Of a stretch of 64,000 nt of DNA, positions 20,963 to 33,303 are shown in pieces (position 1 is the first letter of the stretch; each line of letters begins with the position of its first letter). The position numbers and the translations under genes were made by a program. Source of the DNA: Pseudo-nitzschia pungens (lineage: Eukaryota; Bacillariophyta; Bacillariophyceae; Bacillariales; Bacillariaceae); assembly GCA_037355855.1 (NCBI GenBank), contig CM074764.1:2480001-2544000 (forward strand), read 5' to 3'. The notes beneath the pieces are model-generated. The model saw only the letters and a list, made by a program, of their open reading frames with translations. It had not been told where the DNA came from and searched no databases.

Positions 20963-21709
20963 TGATTTTAAAATCAAGCTGAGCGCTGATGACCATGAGC
21001 AGAAAGAGATCGATCGGCCAAGGCACCGATGAGATCAAAAGACTGCCAAAATGGAGGCGCAGAGAAGCAAAACAGGGAGAAGGATATCCAGTGTCTGCAG
21101 CACTAAGGAAGACCGACCCCAGCAGCAGTTAGCTCCATTAGATGGAACAGCAGCAGCAACAGAGACACCTAAGGACCTAGACAGGACCATGGTCAACAAC
21201 AGTAAATAATCGAAAAATATAAAAATGTGTATCGAAAAAGTGACACATAATCCAGTGAGTGGACTAATTGGACCAACACTGAGTGGATGGACAGACCAAA
21301 GAGGGTATGCCAACCAAAACCAAAATATACGGATATCCAGAAAGGTATATAATGAATACTCAAACACCACCAATCCCACGGGAAAACGGGAAGTGGGACC
21401 AGCCCGGTGATTGCTTAATAGAGAAGCAACGCCGGAGAACCATGGGAATCGATTCCCACAAAATAAAAACAGAAACAACTCCAGGGAACCACAGGATTCC
21501 CGGGAACTAAAGAGAGAAACAACTCCCACCACTGTACAAGCCTGGGGGAAAATCAGTTACAACAGGAGTTATCGCGAGAGCAGCAGAAATCCAGAGCAAA
21601 AAGCTGGAGGAGCTGGAGCAATCATTCTTGCTCAGTTCCAGCACAAAGCAACAAGATAACAGAAATAGTGTAACTAAATTAAACTTAATAGAAAACTGAT
21701 TAACCCACC
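20963..21709 (+). other. Untranslated leader of element A
   Basis: It starts TGATTTTAAAATCAAGCTGA next to the LTR and is conserved in A, B and C. It holds GTGTATCGAAAAAGTGACAC (hairpin-like) and a PuPyrich stretch with several CGGGAA words. Long open frames on the opposite strand (for example 21035-21532) are conserved only because the leader DNA is conserved. No gene called. Confidence 0.6.
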
Positions 21710-22731
21710 ATGGCGTCTAAAGGAACCAAACAGAAACCCTTTAACTTCACACGAGAGGACTGGCCGGAAGATGCCACCACCGAGAAAATGAGTATCAACA
21801 GCGAGAAGGGCGGAGTCGCGTTCAGTGACTACCTGAAAGTCCTCACTAGCACTGAAAGACCGGAACTCTTCATTATCTGGAACAGAGATTTTGACCAGAA
21901 AATTGCTGGCAATGACAAACTCCAAGGAGACCAGAAACTGGATGTCCTACAGCGGATTCTTGCCAACAAGGCATTGTCCCTAGTCCAGATGACCTTGGGC
22001 CGGTCCTACTACGCTGAGCCAAGTCACAAGATACACAACAACAAACTGGTCCAGAAAAAGATCCAGGAGATCGAAAAACTCGACCAAACAACCAAAGAAC
22101 CTCCCTCTGGGGCAACCAAGGAGGCGGCAAAGGGGAAATCCACTCCAGAAGCCGACAAAACCAAAGGGACAAATTGGAACACATTGAATGGGACCTATAT
22201 GCCCACTCCTTCAACACCACCATTGACAAGCTCGAAAACCTGGAAACCACCAACTGGAAGGAGGAAGAACTGCAAAAGCGCATCACCAAACTGGAAAAAC
22301 AGAATGGTGGCGCCAAGAAAAACTCCAAAGCCGCGTCTGGGGGAGGAAACAACCACGGAAAATCCCCCGGCAAAAAGAAGCGCCCTATGGACAACAGCAA
22401 CAAACAGCTCTGCAAAACCTGTGGCAAGGTCCACGCCGGCAAATGCTGGAAACTAACCGGAGGACCCTCCAAGAAGGGGAAATTTGACCGGGAAACCATC
22501 AACTTGCTCAAGGAGCATTTTGTGGCTAAAGAAGACTCAGACAATGAGCAACACTCCAAACCCCACTGGGGAAGGAAACTCTCGAACCACGAGTACTCGT
22601 CCTATGTGCTGGCCACGGCCCAAGCTGACCATGAGGTTTCAGATGACGAGATCGATATCTCTGAACGAGAACTCAAGGAGTACCAAAGAAAGTACAGAAA
22701 GACCTTCAAGAAGAAAGGATCCCACAACTGA
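21710..22731 (+). pseudogene. type-2 gypsy gag, element A (internal deletion, frameshift)
   Basis: ATG lies in CCACCATGG. It starts MASKGTKQKPFNFTREDWPE and is collinear with the intact gag of element C up to about residue 150. A deletion at about 22167 removes the middle third of gag and changes frame. The second frame (from about 22174) continues EHIEWDLYAHSFN to the zinc knuckle CKTCGKVHAGKC and ends KKGSHN-UGA at 22729-22731. Pol starts with the next codon in the same frame. The product would be a capsid/nucleocapsid protein. Confidence 0.87.
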
Positions 22732-24414
22732 ATGGCTGATACCAACCACACGGGGCCTCGCATAATCAACAGATTCGCGGACGTCTGTGTGGAGGTACTA
22801 GACCACAAAGGAAGGGGAAGGATGCTCCGGGGCCTACTAGACTCTGGTTGCTCCAAATCCATTATCTTAAGGCACTTTGTCAACCGAAGTCAACTAACGA
22901 ACCGAGACCAGAGATCTGTCACTTACAACACCTACGGGGGCAAGTTTCGAACCAAGTCTGCGGCTTCAGTGGGACTAAGGTTGATAGAATTTTCTAACTC
23001 CAAGACCATCAAATGGACCTTCCAAGTGGATGAATACCATCACCATGAGGAGGTGCCCTATGACATGATCATAGGATCCGATCTGATGGCACAACTGGGA
23101 CTAGACATCAAATACGGCTCCCGGACAATTGAGTGGCAGGGTGACGCCATTCCCATGAAGGGAATGGGGGAGCTCTCTGACCCGGATAAATGTGAGGCAG
23201 TATTCTTTGCCAACACACAAAGTCCAATCCTCCAACAGGAGGAAGAGAGGCAATCCAAAATACTGGACGCAGACTATTCAAAGGTTGATATAGATGCTAT
23301 GGTCAATGACCTGGAAATAACAGACGCGTCCAAGGAAGCCCTGAAACAAACGCTAAAGAAATTCCCGACACTCTTTGGAGGAGGATTGGGACTACTCAAA
23401 AACATAGAACCGGTGTCCATTGAACTCCAACCAGGGGTCAAACCGGTCCGGCAGAGGTACTACTATGTGCCCCATGCCTTTGAACAAGCCCTTGGAAAAG
23501 AAATCGACAGGCTCTGTGATATTGGAGTCCTGGAGGAACTCCCCCATGATGATGATTCACCATGGGCATCTCCTACTTTTTGTCAACCAAAGAAGACAGG
23601 GGACATTCGGGTCCTTACGGACTTCCGGAAGATGAATACAGCCATCCAAAGGAAACCATTCCCACTACCACGAATAGGAGAAACAATCCAACGGCTACAG
23701 AAATTCAAGTCGGCTACGGCCCTAGACTTATCCCAAGGATACTACACCATCCCCATCTGCAAGAAGAGCCAAAAGATTTGCTCTACCATTTTGCCATGGG
23801 AAAAGTATGCCTACAAGAGACTGGCAATGGGAATTGCATGTGCACCCGATATCTTCCAGTCAGTCATGATGAACCTCCTAGGGACCTGGACTAAGTCCTT
23901 GTCTATATTGATGACATTCTAATCATCCAGAGAGAGGGGGAATCTGAACAGGATCACCTCAACAAAATCGATACGGTCCTACAGAGACTGGATGATGCTG
24001 GGTTTCGGGCCAACCTAATGAAATCCTTCTTCATGCAGAAAGAAGTGGAATATTTAGGATTCCTATTAACAACAGAGGGTATTCAACCCTAGCCAAAGAA
24101 GCTGGAGGCAATGAAGCGCCTGGAAGCTCCCAAGAACACCAAGCAACTCAAGATGTTCCTTGGCATGGCAAACTTCTACGGAGACATGTGGAAGCGCCGC
24201 TCCCACATCCTTGTCCCACTCAACAAACTGGCAGGCAAAAAGGGAAAAACAAACTGGTAATGGGGTCCAGCAGACCAGAAAGCTTTCATGGAGGCGAAAC
24301 GAATGCTTGCAGAGGAAGCTAAACTAGCATTCCCGGACTTTACAAAACCATTTCATCTCTACTCAGACACCAGTGACAGGCAACTGGGAGCAACTGTATG
24401 CCAAGATGGCAAAC
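22732..24414 (+). pseudogene. type-2 gypsy pol, element A, part 1 (protease-RT, lesions)
   Basis: ATG follows the gag UGA directly. The aspartic protease shows LLDSGCSKS, and the RT shows TDFRKMN and LDLSQGYYTIP. At about 23882 one base is missing and a TAA follows just before YIDD, changes also present in element C. Later stops are a TAG after IQP (about 24092) and a TAA in NWYWGP (about 24257). The segment ends at DGK, where element B is inserted with the 5-bp duplication CAAAC. RNase H and integrase continue at 33304. Confidence 0.88.
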
Positions 24415-24609
24415 TGCCGTGCACCAGAATACAGTCACGAGTACACACGGGACTGGATTAAGGATAAGGATAAAAGAAAACAATCGGCGAGCCGATGGAA
24501 TCGCTGATTGTTTGAGAGCTCTTAGAACTGTAGCATATAGACTAATTGATAGAGCTCACAATTTGCATATCACTACTATTCTAATCACTAGTAGACCCGG
24601 GGTATGGCA
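24415..24609 (+). repeat. 5' LTR of element B
   Basis: 195 bp, TGCCGTGCACCAGAATACAG to GGGGTATGGCA, identical to the LTR at 33109-33303. Confidence 0.92.
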
Positions 24610-25391
24610 TGATTTTAAAATCAAGCTGAGCGCTGATGACCATGAGCAAGAGAAGGGACCGATCGGCCGACAAACCGACAGGACCGAAGAACTGCTGAAA
24701 ATGGAGGCGCATAGAAGCAAAAAACAGGGAGAAGGACATCCAGTGTCTGCAGCACTAAGGAATACCAACCCCAGCAACAGTTGGCTCCATTACCGGGAGC
24801 AGCTGAAGCAACAGAGACACCTAGGGACCTAAACAGGACCATGGTCGACAACAGAAATAATCGAACAAAAGAAATAATGAAATAAGTGTCGAAAAAGTGA
24901 CACATGATCCAGTGAGTGGACTAATTGGACCAACACTGAGTGGATGGACAGACCGAATAGGGGATGCCAACCAAAATCGAAGTATACGGATATCCGGAAA
25001 GGTATATAATGAATACCTAAACACCACCAATCCCACGGGAAACGGGAAGTGGGACCGGCCCGGTGATTGCTTAATAGAGAAGCAACGCCGGAGAACCACG
25101 GGAATCAAATCCCACGTTATAAAAACAGAAACAACTCCGGAGAACCACAGGATTCCCGGGAACTAAAGAGAGAAACAACTCCCACCACTGGACAAGCTTA
25201 AGGCAAAATCAGTTACAACACGGAATAACGTGTATTCCGAAAGGGGAAAATCAGTTACAACACGAGATATCGTGTAGACAAAGAGAAAACTGGAGCAAAC
25301 TGAAACAACCACTTTTTGCTCATTTCCACCCCAAATAACAACTTACAGAAATACTGTAACTAAACTAAACTAAAATAAAAACTGATTAACC
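24610..25391 (+). other. Untranslated leader of element B
   Basis: Same layout as the leader of A: TGATTTTAAAATCAAGCTGA, the AGTGTCGAAAAAGTGACAC hairpin-like word, and CTTACAGAAATACTGTAACT just before gag. No gene called. Confidence 0.6.
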
Positions 25392-27437
25392 ATGGCGTCT
25401 AAAGGAACCAAACAGAAACCCTTTACCTTTGCACGAGAGGACTGGCCGGAGGATGCCACTGCTGTAAAGATGAGCATAGACTCAGAAAAGGGAGGGGTAG
25501 CTTTCAGCGACTACCTGAAGGTACTCACCGGCACGGAAAGACCAGAACTCTTTATCATCTGGAAGAGGGATTTTGACCAGAAAATTGCTGGCAATGACAA
25601 ACTCCAAGGAGACCAGAAACTGGATGTCCTCCAGAGAATCCTCTCCAACGAGGCACTCTCCATCGTCCAAATGGTCCTCGGTCGGACATATTATGCCGAA
25701 CCAGGACACAAGGTACACAACAACCAACTGATCCAACAAAAACTCGAGATGATTGCCATGAGGGAACCCAAGGAAGCCTTGAAGAAAACACTAAAGAAAT
25801 TCCCAACACTCTTTGGAGGAGGATTGGGACTACTCAGAAATATAGAACCGGTGTCCATTGAACTCCAACCAGGGGTCAAACCGGTCCGGCAGAGGTACTA
25901 TTCTGTACCCCATGCCTTTGAACAAGCACTACGAAAGGAGATCACCAGGCTCTGTGATATTGGAGTCCTGGAGAAACTCCCCCATGATGATGACTCACCA
26001 TGGGCATCCCCTACCTTCTGTCAACCAAAGAAGACAGGGGACATTCGCGTCCTAACCGACTTTCGCAAGATGAACGCAGCCATCCAACGAAAACCATTCC
26101 CACTACCACGAATAGGGGAAACAATCCAAAGGCTACAAAAGTTCAAATCAGCTACGGCGCTGGACTTGTCCCAAGGATACTATACCATCCCCATCTGCAA
26201 GGAGAGCCAAAAGATTTGCTCTACCATTTTACCATGGGGAAAGTATGCCTACAAGAGACTGGCAATGGGAATCGCATGCGCACCGGATATCTTCCAGTCC
26301 GTTATGATGAACCTACTCGGTGACCTGGACTATGTCCTGGTCTATATTGATGATATTCTCATCATCCAGAGGGAAGGGGAATCCGAACAGGATCACCTCA
26401 ACAAAATCGATACAGTACTCCAGAGACTGGACAATGCTGGCTTTCGGGCCAACCTCAGAAAATCCTTCTTCATGCAAAAAGAAGTGGAATATCTGGGATT
26501 TCTGTTAACAACAGAGGGCATTCAGCCCCAGCCAAAGAAACTGGAGGCGATGAAGCGCCTGGAAGCCCCCAAGAACACCAAGCAACTCAAGATGTTCCTT
26601 GGAATGGTAAACTTTTACAGGGACATGTGGAAGCGTCGCTCCCACATCCTAGCCCCCCTCAATAAACTTGCAGGGAAAAAGGGAAAAATGAACTGGTACT
26701 GGGGCCCAGCAGAGCAGAAAGCTTTCATGGAGGCGAAAAGGATGCTCGCAGATGAAGCAAAGCTTGCATTCCCAGACTTTACGAAACCATTTCATCTCTA
26801 CTCAGACGCCAGCGACAGGCAACTGGGAGCAACTGTATGCCAAGATGGCAAGCCCCTTGGTTTCTACACCCGGAAGCTGAACTCGGCGCAGCTCAACTAC
26901 ACGGTTGGAGAGAAAGAACTCCTGGGCATAGTAGAAGGGCTAAAAGCGTTTGAAGGAATCCTACGAGGACAAGATGTGATTATTCACACAGACCACCTTA
27001 ACCTGCTCTATCAGCAGATGCCCACCCAAAGGATGGTCCGATGGAGACTCCTCATGGAGGAGTTCCACCCCGTAGTCAAGCACGTTGCTGGCAAAGACAA
27101 CGATGCAGCAGACGCACTGTCTCGCCTGGACATCACAGATGACCCAGCGGACACAGTGGAATGGCTACCACCAAATAAGCCCCTCACCTACGCGGATGAG
27201 GAAGAGCACCTCCGGCAACTCCTATTCCCGCTTGGAGAAGCGCCGGAAGAATTCCAGGGCAATAGTGCATTCCCACTTGCCCCGGACATGATTCAGTTCT
27301 ACCAGCAAAAGGACACAGGAATCGTGAATGCTCTGGAAAAAGACAATCGACTGACCACCAAAATGGTGGAAGGTTACAACCTAATCCACAAAGAAGGAAA
27401 GATTCTGATTCCCGACAAACTCAAGGACAGAGTCATG
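25392..27437 (+). pseudogene. In-frame gag-RT fusion of element B (deletion derivative, truncated)
   Basis: It starts MASKGTKQKPFTFAREDWPE. After about 120 gag residues (LEMIAMREP) it passes directly into pol at KEALKKTLKKFPTLFGGG. The gag C-terminus, zinc knuckle, gag UGA and protease are therefore deleted with the frame kept. The RT is intact here, with VLVYIDDILII, followed by RNase H (LYSDASDRQLG) up to KDRVM. There element C's LTR interrupts it. Unlike A and C, this copy has no lesion before YIDD. Without protease it could only move with help from another element. Confidence 0.87.
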
Positions 27438-27622
27438 TGCCGTGCACCGGAATACAGTCACGAGTCTACTCGGGACTGGATTAAGGTTGAGGATAAATTA
27501 GCGAGGCGTTGGAATCGCCGATTCCAAGTGCCGATCGAAAGCAATAGCAATAGACTAATTGATAGAGCTCACAATTTGCATATCACTACTACTCTAATCA
27601 CTAGTAGACCCGGGGTATGGCA
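27438..27622 (+). repeat. 5' LTR of element C
   Basis: 185 bp from TGCCGTGCACCGGAATACAG to GGGGTATGGCA. Its middle part differs from the B LTR (AAATTAGCGAGGCGTTGG). Left flank is B's codon context GTCATG. Confidence 0.88.
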
Positions 27623-28374
27623 TGATTTTAAAATCAAGCTGAGCGCTGATGACCATGAGCAAGAGAAGGGACCGATCGGTCGACAAACCGACGGGACCGA
27701 AGAAACTGCCGAAAAATGGAGGCGCAGAGAAGCAAAAAAACAGGGAGAAGGATATCCAGTGTCTGCAGCACAAGGAAGACCAACCCCAGCAACTGTTGGC
27801 GCCCAAAGAAGGGAGCAACAGCAGCAACAGAGACACCTAAGGACCTAAACAGGACCATGGTCGACAACAGAAATAATCGAACAAAGAAATAATGAAATAA
27901 GTGTCGAAAAAGTGACACATAATCCAGTGAGTGGACTAATTGGACCAACACTGAGTGGATGGACAGACCGAATAGGGGATGCCAACCAAAACCGAAGTAT
28001 ACGGATATCCGGAAAGGTATATAATGAATACCTAAACACCACCAATCCCACGGGAAACGGGAAGTGGGACCGGCCCGGTGATTGCTTAATAGAGAAGCAA
28101 CGCCGGAGAACCACGGGAATCGAATCCCACAAAATAAAAACAGAAACAACTCCGGAGAACCACAGGATTCCCGGGAACTAAAGAGAGAAACAACTCCCAC
28201 CACTGGACAAACCAGGGGGAAAAATCAGTCGCAACACGGGGTATCGCGTGGAAGTGAACCCCAGGGGGAAACACTGGAGCAATCACTTTTTGCTCATTTC
28301 CAACCCAACTAACAACTTACAGAAATACTGTAACTAATTAAACTAAAATATAATAACTGACTGATTAACTCACC
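27623..28374 (+). other. Untranslated leader of element C
   Basis: It is collinear with the leaders of A and B, including the hairpin-like AGTGTCGAAAAAGTGACAC and the CTTACAGAAATACTGTAACT word before gag. No gene called. Confidence 0.6.
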
Positions 28375-29808
28375 ATGACGTCTAAAGGAACCAAACTGAA
28401 ACCTTTCAACGTCACACGGGAGGACTGGCCGGAAGACGCCACCACCGTAAAGATGAATGTAGACAGCGAACAAGGTGGAATCGCATTCAGCGACTACCTG
28501 AAGGTTCTCAATGGTACTGAAAGACCGGAACTCTTCCTTATCTGGAAGAGAGACTTTGACCAGAAAATTGCTGGCAATGACAAACTCAACGGGGACCAGA
28601 AATTGGAGGTTCTACAGAGAATCCTCTCTATTGAGGCACTCGGACTTGTCCAGCGAACGCTCGCGCGGACCTACTTGGCCGAACCGACCCACAAGGTCCA
28701 TCAGACCAGACACGTACAGAAAAAGATCCAAGAGATCGAACAAAGGGACCAAGCAAACATCCTGCTATCAATGGGGCAAGACGCCACCGAAACTCCCACG
28801 GGAGCCTCCAAGGAGACGGCAAAGGAGCAAGCTCCAAACGCCGACAAAACCGACACCGCCAAGGCGAGTTCGGACAAAGAATCGGAGACCAACAACCTCG
28901 AGTCTCCAATCCCAAAGAAAAAGGTCGCAAGCGCCCTCATCCAGTACTACCAATCCCAGGAGTACAGAAAGGATGTCATCGAGGAATGCATGCATGCCCT
29001 CAAACTCAAAATCTTTGGCAATGACCAACACGGCAAGCGCTCGTATATCGTCCTCCGCCGATTCATGCGAGGCATGCGCGTGGACCTCAAACATGGCATT
29101 AGAGCCTGGGCCAACCGAATGGCCGAACTCCAAAGCTACCTCCCAGATTGCCTCTGGGAATGTGGCAGTGACCAAATGGAAACACCAAGAAGTTTCACCC
29201 AAGGAGAAATGAAAGAAATCCTAGATGCCAACATGACCCACTCCCAACGCGAGAAGCTGGAGCACATTAGTTGGGACCTCTACACCCACTCCTTTAACAC
29301 CACTATCGACAAGCTCGAAAACCTGGAAATCACCATCCGGAAGGAAGCACTAATGCAACAACGCATCACCGACCTCGAAAAGCAGACCGGCGTCACCAAG
29401 AAGACCCCCAAGGCCGCATCTGGGGGGGGAAACGCGAAGTCTCCTGGCAAAAAGAAGCGCCCTGTGGACAACAGCAACAAACAGCTATGCAAGACCTGTG
29501 GCAAGGTCCATGCCGGCAAATGCTGGAAACTAACCGGTGGTCCCCACAAGAAGGGGAAGTTCGACCGGGAAACCATCAACCTGCTCAAGGAGCACTTTGT
29601 GGCAAAAGAACAAGACTCAGACACTGAGCAACACTCCAAACCCCACTGGGGAAGGAACCTATCGAACCACGAGTACTCATACGTACTGGCCACGGCCCAA
29701 GCTGACCACGAAGTCTCCGATGACGAGATCGACATCTCCGAACGGGAACTCAAAGAGTACAGAAGAAAGTACAGAAAGACCTTTAAAAAGAAAGGATCCC
29801 ACAACTGA
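28375..29808 (+). CDS. type-2 gypsy gag, element C (intact, 477 aa)
   Basis: This is the most complete gag of its family here. It starts MTSKGTKLKPFNVTREDWPE. Residues 1 to about 130 are the conserved N-domain. A polar, variable linker follows (about 135-180), then a capsid-like segment (ALIQYYQSQEYRKDVIEEC). A coiled-coil stretch around FNTTIDKLENLEI is followed by a basic region (KSPGKKKRP) and the knuckle CKTCGKVHAGKC (C-x2-C-x3-H-x3-C). The tail is acidic, then basic. It ends SHN-UGA, and pol starts in the same frame at the next codon. It assembles the virus-like particle and binds RNA. Confidence 0.92.
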   Translation: MTSKGTKLKPFNVTREDWPEDATTVKMNVDSEQGGIAFSDYLKVLNGTERPELFLIWKRDFDQKIAGNDKLNGDQKLEVLQRILSIEALGLVQRTLARTYLAEPTHKVHQTRHVQKKIQEIEQRDQANILLSMGQDATETPTGASKETAKEQAPNADKTDTAKASSDKESETNNLESPIPKKKVASALIQYYQSQEYRKDVIEECMHALKLKIFGNDQHGKRSYIVLRRFMRGMRVDLKHGIRAWANRMAELQSYLPDCLWECGSDQMETPRSFTQGEMKEILDANMTHSQREKLEHISWDLYTHSFNTTIDKLENLEITIRKEALMQQRITDLEKQTGVTKKTPKAASGGGNAKSPGKKKRPVDNSNKQLCKTCGKVHAGKCWKLTGGPHKKGKFDRETINLLKEHFVAKEQDSDTEQHSKPHWGRNLSNHEYSYVLATAQADHEVSDDEIDISERELKEYRRKYRKTFKKKGSHN

Positions 29809-32800
29809 ATGGTTTCTGATACCATCCACACCGGACCGCGCGTAATCAACCGATTCGCAGACGTCTGTGTGGAGGTATTGGACCACAAGGGAAGGGGGAG
29901 GATGCTCCGGGGCCTACTCGACTCCGGGTGCTCCAAATCCATCATACTAAGGCACTTTGTCAACCGAAGTCAACTAACGAACCGAGACCAAAGATCTGTC
30001 ACCTACAACACGTACGGAGGCAAGTTCAGAACCAAGTCTGCGGCTTCAGTGGGACTAAGGCTGATAGAATTTTCAAACTCCAAGACCATCAAATGGACCT
30101 TCCAAGTGGATGAGTATCATCACCATGAGGAAGTACCCTATGACATGATTATAGGATCCGATCTAATGGCACAACTGGGACTGGACATAAAATACAGCTC
30201 CCGTACGATCGAATGGCAGGGTGACTCTATTCCCATGAAGGGGATGGGGGAGCTCTCTGACCCGGACAAATGTGAGGCAGTATTCTTTGCCAACACACAA
30301 AGTCCAATCCTCCAACAAGAGGAAGAAAGGCAAGCCAAAATCCTGGACGCCGACTACTCCAAAGTCGATATAGATGCTATGGTCAATGACCTGGAGATTA
30401 CAGACGCGTCCAAGGAAGCGCTGAAGAAAACACTGAAGAAATTCCCAACACTCTTTGGAGGAGGATTGGGTCTGCTCAAAAACATAGAACCGGTGTCCAT
30501 TGAACTCCAACCAGGGGTCAAACCGGTCCGGCAGAGGTACTATTCCGTACCCCATGCCTTTGAACAAGCACTCCGAAAGGAGATCACCAGGCTCTGTGAT
30601 ATTGGAGTCCTGGAAAAACTCCCCCACGATGACGACTCACCGTGGGCATCCCCTACCTTCTGTCAACCCAAGAAGACAGGGGACATTCGCGTCCTAACCG
30701 ACTTTCGAAAGATGAACGCAGCCATCCAAAGGAAACCATTCCCACTACCACGAATAGGGGAAACGATCCAAAGACTACAAAAGTTCAAGTCAGCTACGGC
30801 GCTTGACTTGTCCCAGGGATATTATACCATTCCCATTTGCAAGGAAAGCCAGAAGATTTGCTCTACCATTTTGCCATGGGGAAAATATGCCTACAAACGA
30901 TTGGCAATGGGAATTGCATGTGCACCCGATATCTTCCAGTCAGTCATGATGAACCTCCTAGGGACCTGGACTAAGTCCTTGTCTATATCGATGACATCCT
31001 AATCATACAGAGGGAAGGCGAGTCCGAACAGGATCACCTCCACAAAATCGATACAGTCCTACAGAGACTGGACGATGCTGGCTTCCGAGCCAACCTCAGA
31101 AAATCCTTTTTCATGCAAAAAGAAGTGGAATATCTGGGATTTCTGTTAACAACAGAAGGCATTCAGCCCCAGCCAAAGAAACTGGAGGCGATGAAGCGAC
31201 TAGAAGCCCCCAAGAACACCAAGCAACTCAAGATGTTTCTTGGAATGGTAAACTTTTACAGGGACATGTGGAAGCGCCGCTCCCACATCCTAGCCCCTCT
31301 GAACAAACTCGCAGGGAAGAAGGGCAAAATGAACTGGTATTGGGGTCCAGCAGAGCAGAAAGCTTTCATGGAGGCGAAGAGGATGCTCGCAGATGAAGCT
31401 AAGCTTGCATTCCCGGACTTTACGAAACCATTTCATCTCTACTCAGACGCCAGCGATAGGCAACTGGGAGCAACTGTATGCCAAGATGGCAAGCCACTTG
31501 GTTTCTACACCCGGAAGCTGAACTCAGCGCAGCTCAACTACACTGTTGGAGAAAAAGAACTCCTGGGCATAGTAGAAGGCCTGAAGGCATTCGAAGGAAT
31601 CCTACGAGGACAAGATGTGATTATTCACACAGACCACCTTAACCTGCTCTATCAGCAGATGCCCACCCAAAGGATGGTCCGGTGGAGACTCCTCATGGAG
31701 GAGTTCCACCCGGTAGTCAAGCACGTGGCTGGCAAAGACAACGATGCGGCAGATGCACTATCACGACTGGATATTACTGATGATCCAGCGGACACAGTGG
31801 AATGGCTACCACCAAATAAGCCCCTCACCTACGCGGATGAGGAAGAGCACCTCCGGCAACTCCTATTCCCGCTTGGAGAAGTGCCGGAAGAATTCCAGGG
31901 CAATAGTGCATTCCCACTTGCCCCGGACATGATTCAGTTCTACCAGCAAAAGGACACAGGAATCATGAGTGCTCTGGAAAAAGACAATCGACTAACCACC
32001 AAAATGGTGGAAGGTTACAACCTAATCCACAAAGAAGGAAAGATTCTGATTCCCGACAAACTCAAGGACAGAGTCATGGAATGGTACCACAGCATGTTGG
32101 TCCATCCCGGAGAAAAGAGAATGGAACAGAGCATACGCTCAGTCTTCACCTAGAAAGGCCTACGAAAGGACGTTCAGGATCTCTGTAAACACTGTCACAC
32201 GTGCCAGATGTTCAAAAAGAGTGGCCGGAAGAAGTATGGACTACTACCGGAGAAAGCAGTGGAAGTCACTAAATGGCAGAGGGTCAATGTGGACCTCTGG
32301 GGACCTGCAACTGTCCACAATAAAAATGGTAAAGACTACCATATCCATGTGCTCACCATGGTGGATCCAGTGACCGGATGGTTTGAACTGGCCCACCTGA
32401 AGGACTCACCAAATGCAGCAGAAACTCAACGATTGTTGGATAGTACCTGGCTAGCAAGATATCCTCGACCAAAAGAAATCGGATTCGATGGTGGAAGTGA
32501 GTTCAAAGCAGAGTTCCAAGAGCTCTGTGACAACATGGGGATGAAAAGAAAACCCAGTGGCGCCTGGAACCCACAATCCAACTCAGTGCTGGAGAGAATC
32601 CACCAGGTCCTGAAGGACTGCCTATTGTCCTTTAACCTGGAACAAAGAGACCTCCATGAGAAGGACCCCTTTGAGGAATTCACTACCAAGGCAGCGTACG
32701 CTATCAGAAGTGCCATCCACACCACGCTGGGATACTCTCCAGCACAACTGGTGTTCGGACGGGATATGTTCATGCCGGTGAACTTCCCAGTGGATTGGGA

Positions 32801-33080
32801 AGCAATCCAAGCAAGGAAGCAGAAAAGCATCCACAAGAGCAACATCAGGGAAAACCAGAAGAGGATCCCCCATGTCTATAAAGAAGGAGACTATGTCACC
32901 CTGGAAAGGAAGGGCATTATTCCAAAACTATCCTTCCCACGGCAAGGACCTTACAAGGTGCTCAAGGCCCATGATAATGGAACTGTAACTATTGAAACTG
33001 CTCCTTTTGTAACTGACCGGGTTAACATCAGGAGAGTCCATCCCTATTATTGCAGGAATAGCCCTAAACTGGAGAAGTAG
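29809..33080 (+). pseudogene. type-2 gypsy pol, elements C/B (protease-RT-RNase H-integrase, lesions)
   Basis: The domain order is protease (LLDSGCSKS), RT, RNase H (LYSDASDRQLG, HTDHLNL), zinc-binding HHCC (HPGEKRME, CKHCHTC) and integrase (VNVDLWGP, FDGGSEF, NPQSNSVLERIHQ). The first frame runs 29809-31002 and breaks at LLGTWTKSL, one base short, with a TAA following in the restored frame just before YIDD. The second frame is open from about 31005. A TAG replaces Trp after SVFT at 32151. The last frame is open to 33080. Two of these lesions are shared with element A. The part after about 32079 may derive from element B. Confidence 0.88.
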
Positions 33081-33108
33081 TTACATATAACAGTACCATG
33101 GAGGAGTA

Positions 33109-33303
33109 TGCCGTGCACCAGAATACAGTCACGAGTACACACGGGACTGGATTAAGGATAAGGATAAAAGAAAACAATCGGCGAGCCGATGGAATCGCTG
33201 ATTGTTTGAGAGCTCTTAGAACTGTAGCATATAGACTAATTGATAGAGCTCACAATTTGCATATCACTACTATTCTAATCACTAGTAGACCCGGGGTATG
33301 GCA
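33109..33303 (+). repeat. 3' LTR of element B
   Basis: 195 bp, identical to 24415-24609. It is followed by the duplicated CAAAC and element A's pol. Confidence 0.92.

Larger units (their letters stand above)
27438..33080 (+). mobile_element. Element C: type-2 gypsy inserted in B (3' LTR lost)
   Basis: 5' LTR, leader, full-length gag and pol are present. The LTR at 27438 (185 bp, CCGGAATACAG... CGGGACTGG) differs from the 33109 LTR, which instead matches B. The 3' part of pol (after KDRVM, about 32079) may therefore belong to B. Confidence 0.72.
24415..33303 (+). mobile_element. Element B: type-2 gypsy inserted in element A; carries element C
   Basis: The LTRs at 24415-24609 and 33109-33303 are identical over 195 bp. 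CAAAC flanks both ends (24410-24414 and 33304-33308), and element A's reading frame continues across the gap (DGK then PLRFYT). B's own gag-pol is present to 27437, where element C begins. C's 3' LTR is missing and the sequence ends in B's 3' LTR, so B and C appear to have recombined within pol. Confidence 0.85.

Noticed and set aside
21035..21532. Minus-strand frames in the leaders of A, B and C (also about 24556-25108 and 27594-28203)
   Set aside because: They appear in all three because the leader DNA is homologous. They lie antisense to gag-pol with no domain or consistent ends.
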